DNA of 64,000 bases, from assembly GCA_013122435.1 (NCBI GenBank), contig WYDT01000018.1, positions 62,001 to 126,000 of the forward strand. Direction: 5' to 3'. The position numbers and the translations under genes are program-made. The stretch's first letter is position 1. Each line of letters starts with the position of its first letter. The notes below the pieces were generated by a model that saw only the letters and a program-made list of their open reading frames with translations, made no database searches and was not told where the DNA came from. The DNA is from Chloroflexi bacterium AL-N1. GTDB lineage: Bacteria > Chloroflexota > Chloroflexia > Chloroflexales > Roseiflexaceae. Positions 19,338-27,288 of the stretch are shown here, piece after piece.

Positions 19338-21212
19338 CTAACCACGTTTCTGCTGTAGTATGTGTTGTTTTTCTGACATAGACATATGTTTCAATCGTTG
19401 CAGTGCCTGTGCAATCTTGTGTGTCCGGCCAGGCTGAAGTTCTGTCGTAACCAGATAATCAGCCAGTGTCTCAACTGTCGGATGGGCAAGGAGTTGTTGC
19501 ACAGTTAACGACGTTTGGAATAGCTGACGTACACGCGAGACAACTTGTGTTGCATGTAAGGAATGCCCGCCCAAATCCAGAAAGTTATCTCTCACTCCAA
19601 TCTGTGATATCGACAATGCTTCCCCCCACATTGCTGCAACAACCACCTCAACGGGTGTGCGTGGCGCTATGAATGGCACATCGGCAACCTGTGCTGGTTC
19701 TGGTGCAGGTAACGCAGCACGGTCTACCTTACCATTGGGTGTGAGGGGGAATTCCCGAAGTAGCATCAAAGCCGATGGCAACATGTATTCTGGCAGATAT
19801 GTATGGAGAAAGCGACGTATATGGGCCAACGAGAGCTTCCTGATGCCACTGGTTTTAACGTATGCAGCCAGATACTGCAAGCCTTTGTCATCGGTACATG
19901 CCTGCACAATCGCCTGCACTACCATTGGATGACGGATTAGCACAGACTCAATTTCACCCAGTTCAATCCGATAGCCACGTATTTTGACCTGGTGATCAAC
20001 TCGCCCAAGGAATGCGAGGGTGGTATCTTCGCGTTGTACCACACGATCACCAGTGCGATATATACGAGCGCCGGGTACCGTACTCAGCAGGTCAGGCAGG
20101 AATCGCTCAGCCGTGAGCGCCGGCTGGTAGAGATACCCCCGCGCCAGACCTGCCCCGCCAAGGTACAATTCACCAGCGGTCTGTGGCGCGACTAGCTGCC
20201 AATCGTCACGCAGAACATATGTATGTGTGTTCTTGACCGGGTGACCGATGGGCGGTGTATTATTGCTATCGGGCAAAATGGCAGCATAAGTCGAATAGGT
20301 GGTATCTTCACTTGGGCCATACAGATTATATACCTGCTCAACCAATGTATGTTCATAGATCTGCTGTACCAGCGGTAGTGGAAGTGGTTCACCAGCGAGA
20401 TTCACCGTGCGAACAGAGGCAGGGACTCCGTCTAATTGAAGCAGGCCACTCATTGCCGAAGGAACCGTATTGATCAAGGTTACACCGTGTGCGGCAGGTA
20501 GTTGCGGGAGTTGGAACACATCCTGGGCAAGCACAACAGTCGTGCCACTACTTAATGGGACCAGTAGTTCAAAGATTGAGAGATCGAAACAGATTGAAGT
20601 TCCCGCTAACACACCGTAAAGCTGTTCAGGTGAAAATGTGTGACAGGCCCACGCAATAAACTCACGAACGCTATGATGTGCAATGGCCACCCCCTTAGGA
20701 TTACCAGTTGACCCTGATGTGTAGATGACATACGCCAGACTGGCCGCTTGCACAGTCTGTGGAATGGTCCCTGGGGCTTCCTGTTCAATAGTGTTCCACA
20801 TGCTATCAAGACACATCACATGTTTGTGCAATGCTGGCAGGTTGTTGACCAGTGTGCTCTCGGTCAGGAGCAATGGCGCTTGTGTATCCTCCAGAATATA
20901 GGCTAGTCGCTCTGGCGGATAGGCCGGATCGAGTGGTACATAGGCCCCACCAGCCTTGAGCACACCCAGTAGACCAATCACAAGCACAGGTGTGCGTTCC
21001 ATACATAGGCCGACAAGTATATCTGGTCCAACCCCCTGGGACTGTAAAAAGTATGCCATGTGCTCGACACGTCGACTCAGTTCGGCATACGTGAGATACT
21101 CGTTGCCATATATCAATGCTACTGAGTCCGGTCTATCTCTATGTTGCTGCTCCCAAAAAGAGAGCAACGACTCCTTTTGCTCAGATACTGTTTGAACCAA
21201 TTGTTTGTGCAT
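19338..21212 (-). CDS. NRPS, free-standing A-T didomain, predicted alanine
   Basis: An adenylation-thiolation protein of about 624 residues without a condensation domain. It shows A3 YTSGSTGNPKG near 164, A5 NLYGPSE, A10 NGKVDR, T domain LGGHSLH near 547, and the basic tail MSEKQHILQQKRG. Pocket residues read D-L-F-N-N-A-L-T-Y, the alanine-type code also seen in two other A domains of this cluster. The ATG at 21210-21212 is used here. A TTG at 21246-21248 would add 12 residues and has GTAGGTG close upstream, so the start is not settled. This is the only loosely spaced junction inside the operon, and an 8-bp-arm inverted repeat lies just upstream. Like the Leu A-T protein it needs a C domain in trans or serves as a starter for the following C-A-T. 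Confidence 0.92.
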   Translation of the reverse strand: MHKQLVQTVSEQKESLLSFWEQQHRDRPDSVALIYGNEYLTYAELSRRVEHMAYFLQSQGVGPDILVGLCMERTPVLVIGLLGVLKAGGAYVPLDPAYPPERLAYILEDTQAPLLLTESTLVNNLPALHKHVMCLDSMWNTIEQEAPGTIPQTVQAASLAYVIYTSGSTGNPKGVAIAHHSVREFIAWACHTFSPEQLYGVLAGTSICFDLSIFELLVPLSSGTTVVLAQDVFQLPQLPAAHGVTLINTVPSAMSGLLQLDGVPASVRTVNLAGEPLPLPLVQQIYEHTLVEQVYNLYGPSEDTTYSTYAAILPDSNNTPPIGHPVKNTHTYVLRDDWQLVAPQTAGELYLGGAGLARGYLYQPALTAERFLPDLLSTVPGARIYRTGDRVVQREDTTLAFLGRVDHQVKIRGYRIELGEIESVLIRHPMVVQAIVQACTDDKGLQYLAAYVKTSGIRKLSLAHIRRFLHTYLPEYMLPSALMLLREFPLTPNGKVDRAALPAPEPAQVADVPFIAPRTPVEVVVAAMWGEALSISQIGVRDNFLDLGGHSLHATQVVSRVRQLFQTSLTVQQLLAHPTVETLADYLVTTELQPGRTHKIAQALQRLKHMSMSEKQHILQQKRG

Positions 21213-21253
21213 AGAAGACAAGGACCATATCCATATATCACCATACAAACACC

Positions 21254-21276
21254 TACAACCAAAACATATGGTTGTA
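21254..21276. repeat. Inverted repeat, 8-bp perfect arms, intergenic
   Basis: TACAACCA at 21254-21261 is mirrored by TGGTTGTA at 21269-21276 around a 7-base loop. It lies between the stop of the Glu-like C-A-T gene and the start of the Ala A-T gene. In the minus-strand transcript its 3' arm adjoins the possible SD of the TTG start, so folding could modulate initiation or stabilise a processed 3' end. No U-run follows, so it is not a typical intrinsic terminator. Confidence 0.5.
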
Positions 21277-21317
21277 ATATTATCAATTGACGTCTACAAT
21301 AGCCAACATCTCAATGA

Positions 21318-24300
21318 TCATAGATCAGTTGTGCTTTTGGTACGCCGTTTTTGCGTGAGAAGTTGCTGTCGTTCTGCTGCCGATGTGTTCCGTATACGCT
21401 GAAAGATAGTTGCTATCTTTTCGGTTTGTCCAGGCTTCGCTTCATGTGCAACCAGATACGCAGCCAACATCGCAATAGTCGGCATTTCAAATAGCACACG
21501 TATGGGTACATCAATATGAAATGTTTTTCGTATACGCACAATCAATCTGGCAGCTTTCAGTGAATGTCCGCCCAGCGCGAAAAAATCATCATGGAGACTT
21601 ATCTGTTGTACCCCAAGCACACTGGCCCACATACTAGTGACTACTTCCTCCACCACGGTACGTGGTGCAATGTATACTCTGGTATGAGCAGCATCGGATA
21701 CGTCTGGTGCTGGTAACGCCCGAATATTTACTTTGCCGTTGGAAGTTAATGGCAACGAGTCTATTCTGACAATATGCGCTGGTATCATGTAGTCGGGGAG
21801 TCGTGCTCGTAGATGTTCCCGTATACGACCAAGCCACTCCGTGGAACCTGATGTTATTTGAGTCTCAGCAGAACCATGGGTGTGGGTGGGCAAGTCTTGT
21901 ACACGAAAAACGACGTAGGCAATTATCTGCACACTATTCACATCATCATCACGAGCAATCACTACCCCCTGTTGTATCTGAGAATGTTCACGGAGTACGT
22001 GTTCGATTTCACTCAGTTCAACGCGGAAACCTCTGATTTTGATTTGCTGATCGGCGCGCCCACAAAACTCAACGGTGCCGTCTAACAGGTAACGTCCCAG
22101 ATCGCCGGTGCGATAGAGCCGATCATGCGCTATCTGTGTGTGCGGGTTCTGGAAAAAGCGTTCCTGTGTTGCAAGGGAGTCATTCAGATATCCTAATGAC
22201 AGGTAGGGTGTCCGCACAAAAATCTCACCAATCTCGCCAATTCCTGCTAACTGCTGTGCGGCATTCAGAACTAATATCTGTACATTATCAATGCCATGTC
22301 CCAAAGGTAGGTCAGTTGGGCTGCCCATGGCCAAGGTGCGGGAGTCATCGTTTGTACCAGCGTGATCAACCACGACGTGATAACTCATTGCCTGGGGAGT
22401 CTCGGTGGCGCCATACAAATTCACACATGTGGCAGATGGGGCGATGGCTTGTACGCGTGCGACATCGTGATGGGTAAGTACATCCCCACCAAAGAAAACA
22501 TAGCGCAACTGTGTCAGGTTATGTGACGAGGCATCATAGCCCTCGCTGAGAAAGCGACCCAGGGCAGGTGTCAGATGCATCATGCTGATGCGATGCTGAT
22601 GTAGCCAGTTAAGCAGCTGGGGCGGATTGCCAATGACATCTGTTGGCGGAACATAAAGCGTTGCACCAGCCCATAAAGGGGTAAATATATCCCGCAGCAG
22701 CGGATCGTGTGCTAACCCTGAAAGCATACTACATCGATCACGCTGGGTAATCTCAAAGGTTTGACAATGCCATGCAAGAAAGTGGCTTAATGGACGATGA
22801 GCGCCTATAATCCCTTTGGGCTGACCCGTAGACCCTGATGTGAATGCCACATAGGCTCGTGCATCTGGCTGGATCGTTATCGTGGGGAACGCATCAATCG
22901 CAGCATCAAAGGCAGTTGTTGGCCGTGTGGGTATGGGTATACAACAGGCCCATTCCTGTGATTGTACATAGTCAGCGAGCGCATGCGGTAACGCCCCGGC
23001 TGACTCGAGCTGGAGCCAACCACGTGGCTGGGTTATTCGCAGTTGTTCGATCAGGCGTGTAGCAGGATAGGCCGGATCAAGCATGGTGAAGGCGGCACCG
23101 GCTTTGAGGATACCAAGCAGTGCCCAGACCAGCGATCCACTGCGGTCCGCATACACCGCCACGATATCCTCGGGCTGAATACCCTGGCAAATGAGTTGAT
23201 GTGCCAGCAAATCGCTCTGGCGCTCAAGTTCGGCATATGTCCACAAATGATGCATATCAACGACTGCTGCCTGATCGGGTATCTCCTGTGCCCAATATCC
23301 CAGTCTGGCAAAGGCCGTTCCAGACCAAACTGATTGAAGTAGCTTTGTTGGATCGGGTACAACTGCTAATGTATGCTCCTCAAGTAAAGCATACTGATTA
23401 AGTGGTTGATCGGGGTCGGCAGCAACCCCCTGCAACAGATGCTGGAGTTGGGCGAGAAACACCTGCATCCGTTTATCGTTGAAGAGATCTGCGTTGTAGA
23501 CCAGATCGAGTTGCAGACGTTGTGGTTCAGGCTTGATGTACAGTGTAATATCAAACTTTGCACCTGCCTCAATCGGTGAGAGACGTTTGAGTGTGAGCCC
23601 TTCGACACTTGTCTGCATATCAGGAAAATTAAGCATGTTGAAGAAAATCTGGAAGAATGGTGTGCGGCTCATGTCGCGTCTTGGTTGTAATGCTTCAATG
23701 ACCATGCCAAAGGGAACTTCCTGATGGGCATAGGCATCGAGGCAGGTTTCCCGCACTTGCAGCAACAGAGACCGAAATGTCATAGAACGATCAACAACCG
23801 TACGTAACACCAAGAGGTTGACAAAGATACCAATCAACCCTTCGACGTCTTCATCGGTGCGTCCAGCAATAGGTGTACCAACAACCAGATCTTCCTGATA
23901 TGTGTGGCGATAGAGCAGCGTGAGGAAGGCAGATAACAACGTCATATACAGCGTTACGCCTGATTGCTTACTCAATTGTTGCAGTGTCGTAACAGCCGGA
24001 CCTTCGAGGACTTGCCTTACACGCACATTTCGAAAGGTTTGTACAGGTGGTCGTTGATGATCTGGTGGCAGTTCAAACATCGGCAAATTAGCAAGTTTGT
24101 CACGCCAATAGCCAATATGTTCCTCAAGACGTGCACCCTGCAAACGTTCACGTTGCCATAGTGCATAGTCGGCATATTGAATGGGTAATGCTGGAAGTGG
24201 TGATGACTGGCCTTTGATAAAAGCATCGTAGAGTTGTGTCAGTTCTCGAAGCAACACACTAATGGACCAACCATCAGCTACACTGTGATGCACCGTCAGT

Positions 24301-24857
24301 GAGAGGACGTATTCGATTGTCTCGATTTGTACAAGTTGTGCGCGAAATAGGGGACCCTGTGCCAGATCAAAGAGGCGTAGTGCTTCGTCCGTCGCCAGTT
24401 GCTGCGTGACTATTTCCCGCTCTGTGGTCGGGAGTGTACGGATATCAATGACCGGAAGCTCAATGGAGAGAGTTTTTGCAATGACTTGTACCGGTTGTCT
24501 TTCGCCCATTGCAAAGACGGTTCGCAGCCCTTCATGACGAAGTACAAGCGTATCAATACAACGGCGCAATGTGTGAAAGTGGAGTTGCCCAGATAAACGC
24601 ACCGTGATACGGATATTGAAGAGCGCATTGCCAGGATGGATTTGATCAAGCATCCAGATGCGTTGTTGAGCAAACGAAAGTGGCAAGGCATCGGTTTGTT
24701 GACGACGTGGAATACGCTGCCTATTCGCAGGTGTCGCCTCTGACTCAGGTTTAGTTTGTGCTGGTTCTTCCTGCTGTGCCTGTTTTCGCAGCATGGCTTC
24801 AAGGAGCTGGCGTTGCTCAGGCGACAGCTTGGCCAGCCGATCCTGAAAATTGCTCAT
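21318..24857 (-). CDS. NRPS, C-A-T, predicted side-chain-carboxylate (Glu/aminoadipate-like) module
   Basis: An 1179-residue single module. The N-terminus carries the linker LAKLSPEQRQLLEAML typical of NRPS proteins that follow another megasynthase. The C domain has HHSVADGW (near 192). The A domain (A3 FTSGSTGQPKG near 675) has the unusual A4 region GLAHDPLLRDIFTPL instead of the usual FDxSxxE. The T domain is LGGHSLK near 1097, and the tail is basic with SAAERQQLLTQKRR. Pocket residues read D-P-R-H-F-G-L-Q-A. From memory, D-P-R-H also occurs in McyE (Glu joined through its gamma carboxyl) and in Lys2-type aminoadipate reductases, both of which activate a side-chain carboxylate, so an iso-linked acidic residue is inferred. 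ATG overlaps the acylase stop (ATGA, 24854-24857). By gene order it takes the chain from the sulfotransferase-bearing PKS. Confidence 0.94.
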   Translation of the reverse strand: MSNFQDRLAKLSPEQRQLLEAMLRKQAQQEEPAQTKPESEATPANRQRIPRRQQTDALPLSFAQQRIWMLDQIHPGNALFNIRITVRLSGQLHFHTLRRCIDTLVLRHEGLRTVFAMGERQPVQVIAKTLSIELPVIDIRTLPTTEREIVTQQLATDEALRLFDLAQGPLFRAQLVQIETIEYVLSLTVHHSVADGWSISVLLRELTQLYDAFIKGQSSPLPALPIQYADYALWQRERLQGARLEEHIGYWRDKLANLPMFELPPDHQRPPVQTFRNVRVRQVLEGPAVTTLQQLSKQSGVTLYMTLLSAFLTLLYRHTYQEDLVVGTPIAGRTDEDVEGLIGIFVNLLVLRTVVDRSMTFRSLLLQVRETCLDAYAHQEVPFGMVIEALQPRRDMSRTPFFQIFFNMLNFPDMQTSVEGLTLKRLSPIEAGAKFDITLYIKPEPQRLQLDLVYNADLFNDKRMQVFLAQLQHLLQGVAADPDQPLNQYALLEEHTLAVVPDPTKLLQSVWSGTAFARLGYWAQEIPDQAAVVDMHHLWTYAELERQSDLLAHQLICQGIQPEDIVAVYADRSGSLVWALLGILKAGAAFTMLDPAYPATRLIEQLRITQPRGWLQLESAGALPHALADYVQSQEWACCIPIPTRPTTAFDAAIDAFPTITIQPDARAYVAFTSGSTGQPKGIIGAHRPLSHFLAWHCQTFEITQRDRCSMLSGLAHDPLLRDIFTPLWAGATLYVPPTDVIGNPPQLLNWLHQHRISMMHLTPALGRFLSEGYDASSHNLTQLRYVFFGGDVLTHHDVARVQAIAPSATCVNLYGATETPQAMSYHVVVDHAGTNDDSRTLAMGSPTDLPLGHGIDNVQILVLNAAQQLAGIGEIGEIFVRTPYLSLGYLNDSLATQERFFQNPHTQIAHDRLYRTGDLGRYLLDGTVEFCGRADQQIKIRGFRVELSEIEHVLREHSQIQQGVVIARDDDVNSVQIIAYVVFRVQDLPTHTHGSAETQITSGSTEWLGRIREHLRARLPDYMIPAHIVRIDSLPLTSNGKVNIRALPAPDVSDAAHTRVYIAPRTVVEEVVTSMWASVLGVQQISLHDDFFALGGHSLKAARLIVRIRKTFHIDVPIRVLFEMPTIAMLAAYLVAHEAKPGQTEKIATIFQRIRNTSAAERQQLLTQKRRTKSTTDL

Positions 24858-27274
24858 TCTGCTGATTCCTGAGGGAGTAATGTCAGCACATTGACTCCGC
24901 TGGCATTAACCCGTTCCGATGATGCATGCATCGGTATATACTCGACATCCTGCCATAGCTCAGTCATGTCAAATCGATTGGGATGCCAGATACGCTCGCT
25001 CTGGCCAGTAGCTTGCACTGTGAGCATATTGTCGAGGTTTCCAAGATCGACAATCTGACGTTGCGATACCCCATGATTCATTTTGAAGGGGTTGCTAAAA
25101 CTAAACGATGCCGCATTGATCGTAAAGTTGTCACCCCGGGCCGGAATCTCATCGGAGTTATAGAAGAAGCCCAACACCGGATTCATACCACCAAACGGAC
25201 GACCATAGAAGGTCATCTGGTGGAGATCTCCCCATGTCCAGCGTTCCGGGTTGTTCCCATATCCTTCGTTGAGCCACTCAAGGGCATCACCGAGGCTCTG
25301 CTGCACAATATCATCACGTGTTTCGACCTCTGCGGTGGTCTTGTCGTCAAACCAGGCATTGTCAGGGTCTTGCATAAAGGCGATCATGGTGGGTACCTGA
25401 AAACTCCCGTGGCGCTCATATTGGCCTGCCAGGTAGTCATTTGCGAGATCTTCGCTCAGATCGTCGTTGAGGGTATTATTCAGAAGAAACCAGTACCACG
25501 TCTGATAGATGGATGCACCAATACGATCGGTCTCAAAGCGCAGATCCCAATCCTCGACATATTGCAGCGCTTGTTCCTGTGCTTCGTTTTCCGGCTCAAC
25601 ATCTAACAGATATGGCCGTAGTGCTTCGGCTGGTAGGGAGTACGTATCTGCGTGCATCTCCTGAATATAGTCAACATCGACATATGAGTTTTCTTCGAGT
25701 AATTGTGTGATACGGGCGGCACGGAATCCGGGGTCCCATTCGTGGGCGATCACATACGGATAGTCATCCCCTACAATTTTGTTGTTGGCAGTAGCCAGAA
25801 AGCCCTGTGAGGGATTGAGAATAGTGGGCAGTTCTTCAAACGGAATATAGCCTTCCCAATCGTGTTCACCGGTCCATCCGGGAACTGGTACCAAACCATC
25901 GGTCTTCGCGGGGCGAATGGGGATTTGTCCCGACATCTGGTACCCAATATTGCCCTCTACATCGGCATAAAGAAAGTTCTGGCTGGGCACATCCCAGAAG
26001 CTCACCGCATTACGGAACTCATCCCAGTTCTGCGACAGGTTAATCCGAATCAGGCCCTCAAACAGGGCACTCTCACCAACTCCAGCCCAGCGCAGTGACA
26101 TGGGGTCCGCATCAGCCATACTATCAATAGCGTCATTGATAATAGGCCCATGGCGTGTGATGTACACATTAAAATCGATTGATTCCTGTCCTTTGACCTC
26201 AATAGTCTCATCGATAATTTCCAGATTCTGCCATTCACCTTCGAACTCGTACTGTGTAGGATTCTCCGCATCATCGAGTTTCTCGAGGAAAAGATCCTGC
26301 ACATCAGGGTTGAGGTTGGTCACACTCCAGGCAATGTTATTATTATGACCAACAATCACACCAGGGACACCAGGAAACGTGGTTCCAACCACATCAAAAC
26401 GCCCACCATGCAGTCCATTGGCATACCAGGATGAGGGAACATCAAGATTCAGGTGGGTATCACTGGCAAGAATTGGCATGCCGGTCTCCGTACGACTCCC
26501 GTGTACCACCCAATTGTTACTGCCCCAGCTTGCACCCGGATCACCAAGCATATCTGCCAAGGTATCGAAGCCGGTAAATCCCATGTCTGCCATCGATTCG
26601 TAACCACGTGCTTCTTCAGGAATGATGATCGGTTTATCGTCTTCGTATGGTGGCAACAAATCGTCAATCACCTCTTCACCCGCACCCGCGATGATACGGG
26701 CACGCAAGAACTCAAGTCGATGGTTCCCCGCCAGACTAAAGCTGGTCACATAGCCATACGTCAGCGTATCAATCGGCTCCCATGGTGCAGGAGTGTAACC
26801 ACCCATGAGAGTAAATTCAATCGGCAACTGATTGCGGTTCGCATCGATATAGGCATTCACACCATCAGCATATGCCTCAAGAATGCCCTGGATTTCCTCA
26901 TCAAGTTGCGCCCACTCTCGCTCTGCAGCACGCCGTAATCCAATGGTACGGATGGATCGATCATAGTCTATCGCCCGTTCACCAATAATCGAACTCACCG
27001 TACCACTACCAACATGGCGCCGATACTCCATCTGCCAGAGCCGATCCTGAGCATGGACAAAGCCCTGCGCCATAAAGAGATCACGCTCATTTTCAGCGTA
27101 GATGTGTGGCACACCCCACTCATCACGAATAATTTCGACCGGCGCAGATAACCCAGCAATCATTGTGGTACCACTGACTTCGGGCCATGCACTACGAATA
27201 AACCAGACCCCTGAGCCAATGACCACCAGAACCAAAACGAGCACTCCGATTAGGATATTTCTGAAAATCTTCAT
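24854..27274 (-). CDS. Penicillin-acylase-family Ntn hydrolase, membrane-anchored
   Basis: An 806-residue precursor of the penicillin acylase/PvdQ superfamily, which cleaves amide-linked acyl groups after self-processing into alpha and beta chains. Residues 7-27 (NILIGVLVLVLVVIGSGVW) form a signal anchor, placing the enzyme outside the cytoplasmic membrane. The family alpha-chain block (EIIRDEWGVPHIYAENERD) follows. The cleavage site and nucleophile lie in GASWGSNNWVV, with Ser near residue 252 as the new beta-chain N-terminus. Downstream NNNIAWSVTN (oxyanion region) and the Arg-rich TDTHL-type block are family-like. A strong SD (AAGGGGAGGA) precedes the ATG, 14 bp after the PKS. Its place within a FAAL-started line suggests removal of the lipid or acyl-residue cap as a prodrug activation step, or chain editing. 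Substrate specificity is inferred. Confidence 0.93.
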   Translation of the reverse strand: MKIFRNILIGVLVLVLVVIGSGVWFIRSAWPEVSGTTMIAGLSAPVEIIRDEWGVPHIYAENERDLFMAQGFVHAQDRLWQMEYRRHVGSGTVSSIIGERAIDYDRSIRTIGLRRAAEREWAQLDEEIQGILEAYADGVNAYIDANRNQLPIEFTLMGGYTPAPWEPIDTLTYGYVTSFSLAGNHRLEFLRARIIAGAGEEVIDDLLPPYEDDKPIIIPEEARGYESMADMGFTGFDTLADMLGDPGASWGSNNWVVHGSRTETGMPILASDTHLNLDVPSSWYANGLHGGRFDVVGTTFPGVPGVIVGHNNNIAWSVTNLNPDVQDLFLEKLDDAENPTQYEFEGEWQNLEIIDETIEVKGQESIDFNVYITRHGPIINDAIDSMADADPMSLRWAGVGESALFEGLIRINLSQNWDEFRNAVSFWDVPSQNFLYADVEGNIGYQMSGQIPIRPAKTDGLVPVPGWTGEHDWEGYIPFEELPTILNPSQGFLATANNKIVGDDYPYVIAHEWDPGFRAARITQLLEENSYVDVDYIQEMHADTYSLPAEALRPYLLDVEPENEAQEQALQYVEDWDLRFETDRIGASIYQTWYWFLLNNTLNDDLSEDLANDYLAGQYERHGSFQVPTMIAFMQDPDNAWFDDKTTAEVETRDDIVQQSLGDALEWLNEGYGNNPERWTWGDLHQMTFYGRPFGGMNPVLGFFYNSDEIPARGDNFTINAASFSFSNPFKMNHGVSQRQIVDLGNLDNMLTVQATGQSERIWHPNRFDMTELWQDVEYIPMHASSERVNASGVNVLTLLPQESAE

Positions 27275-27288
27275 GGTAGTTCCTCCCC

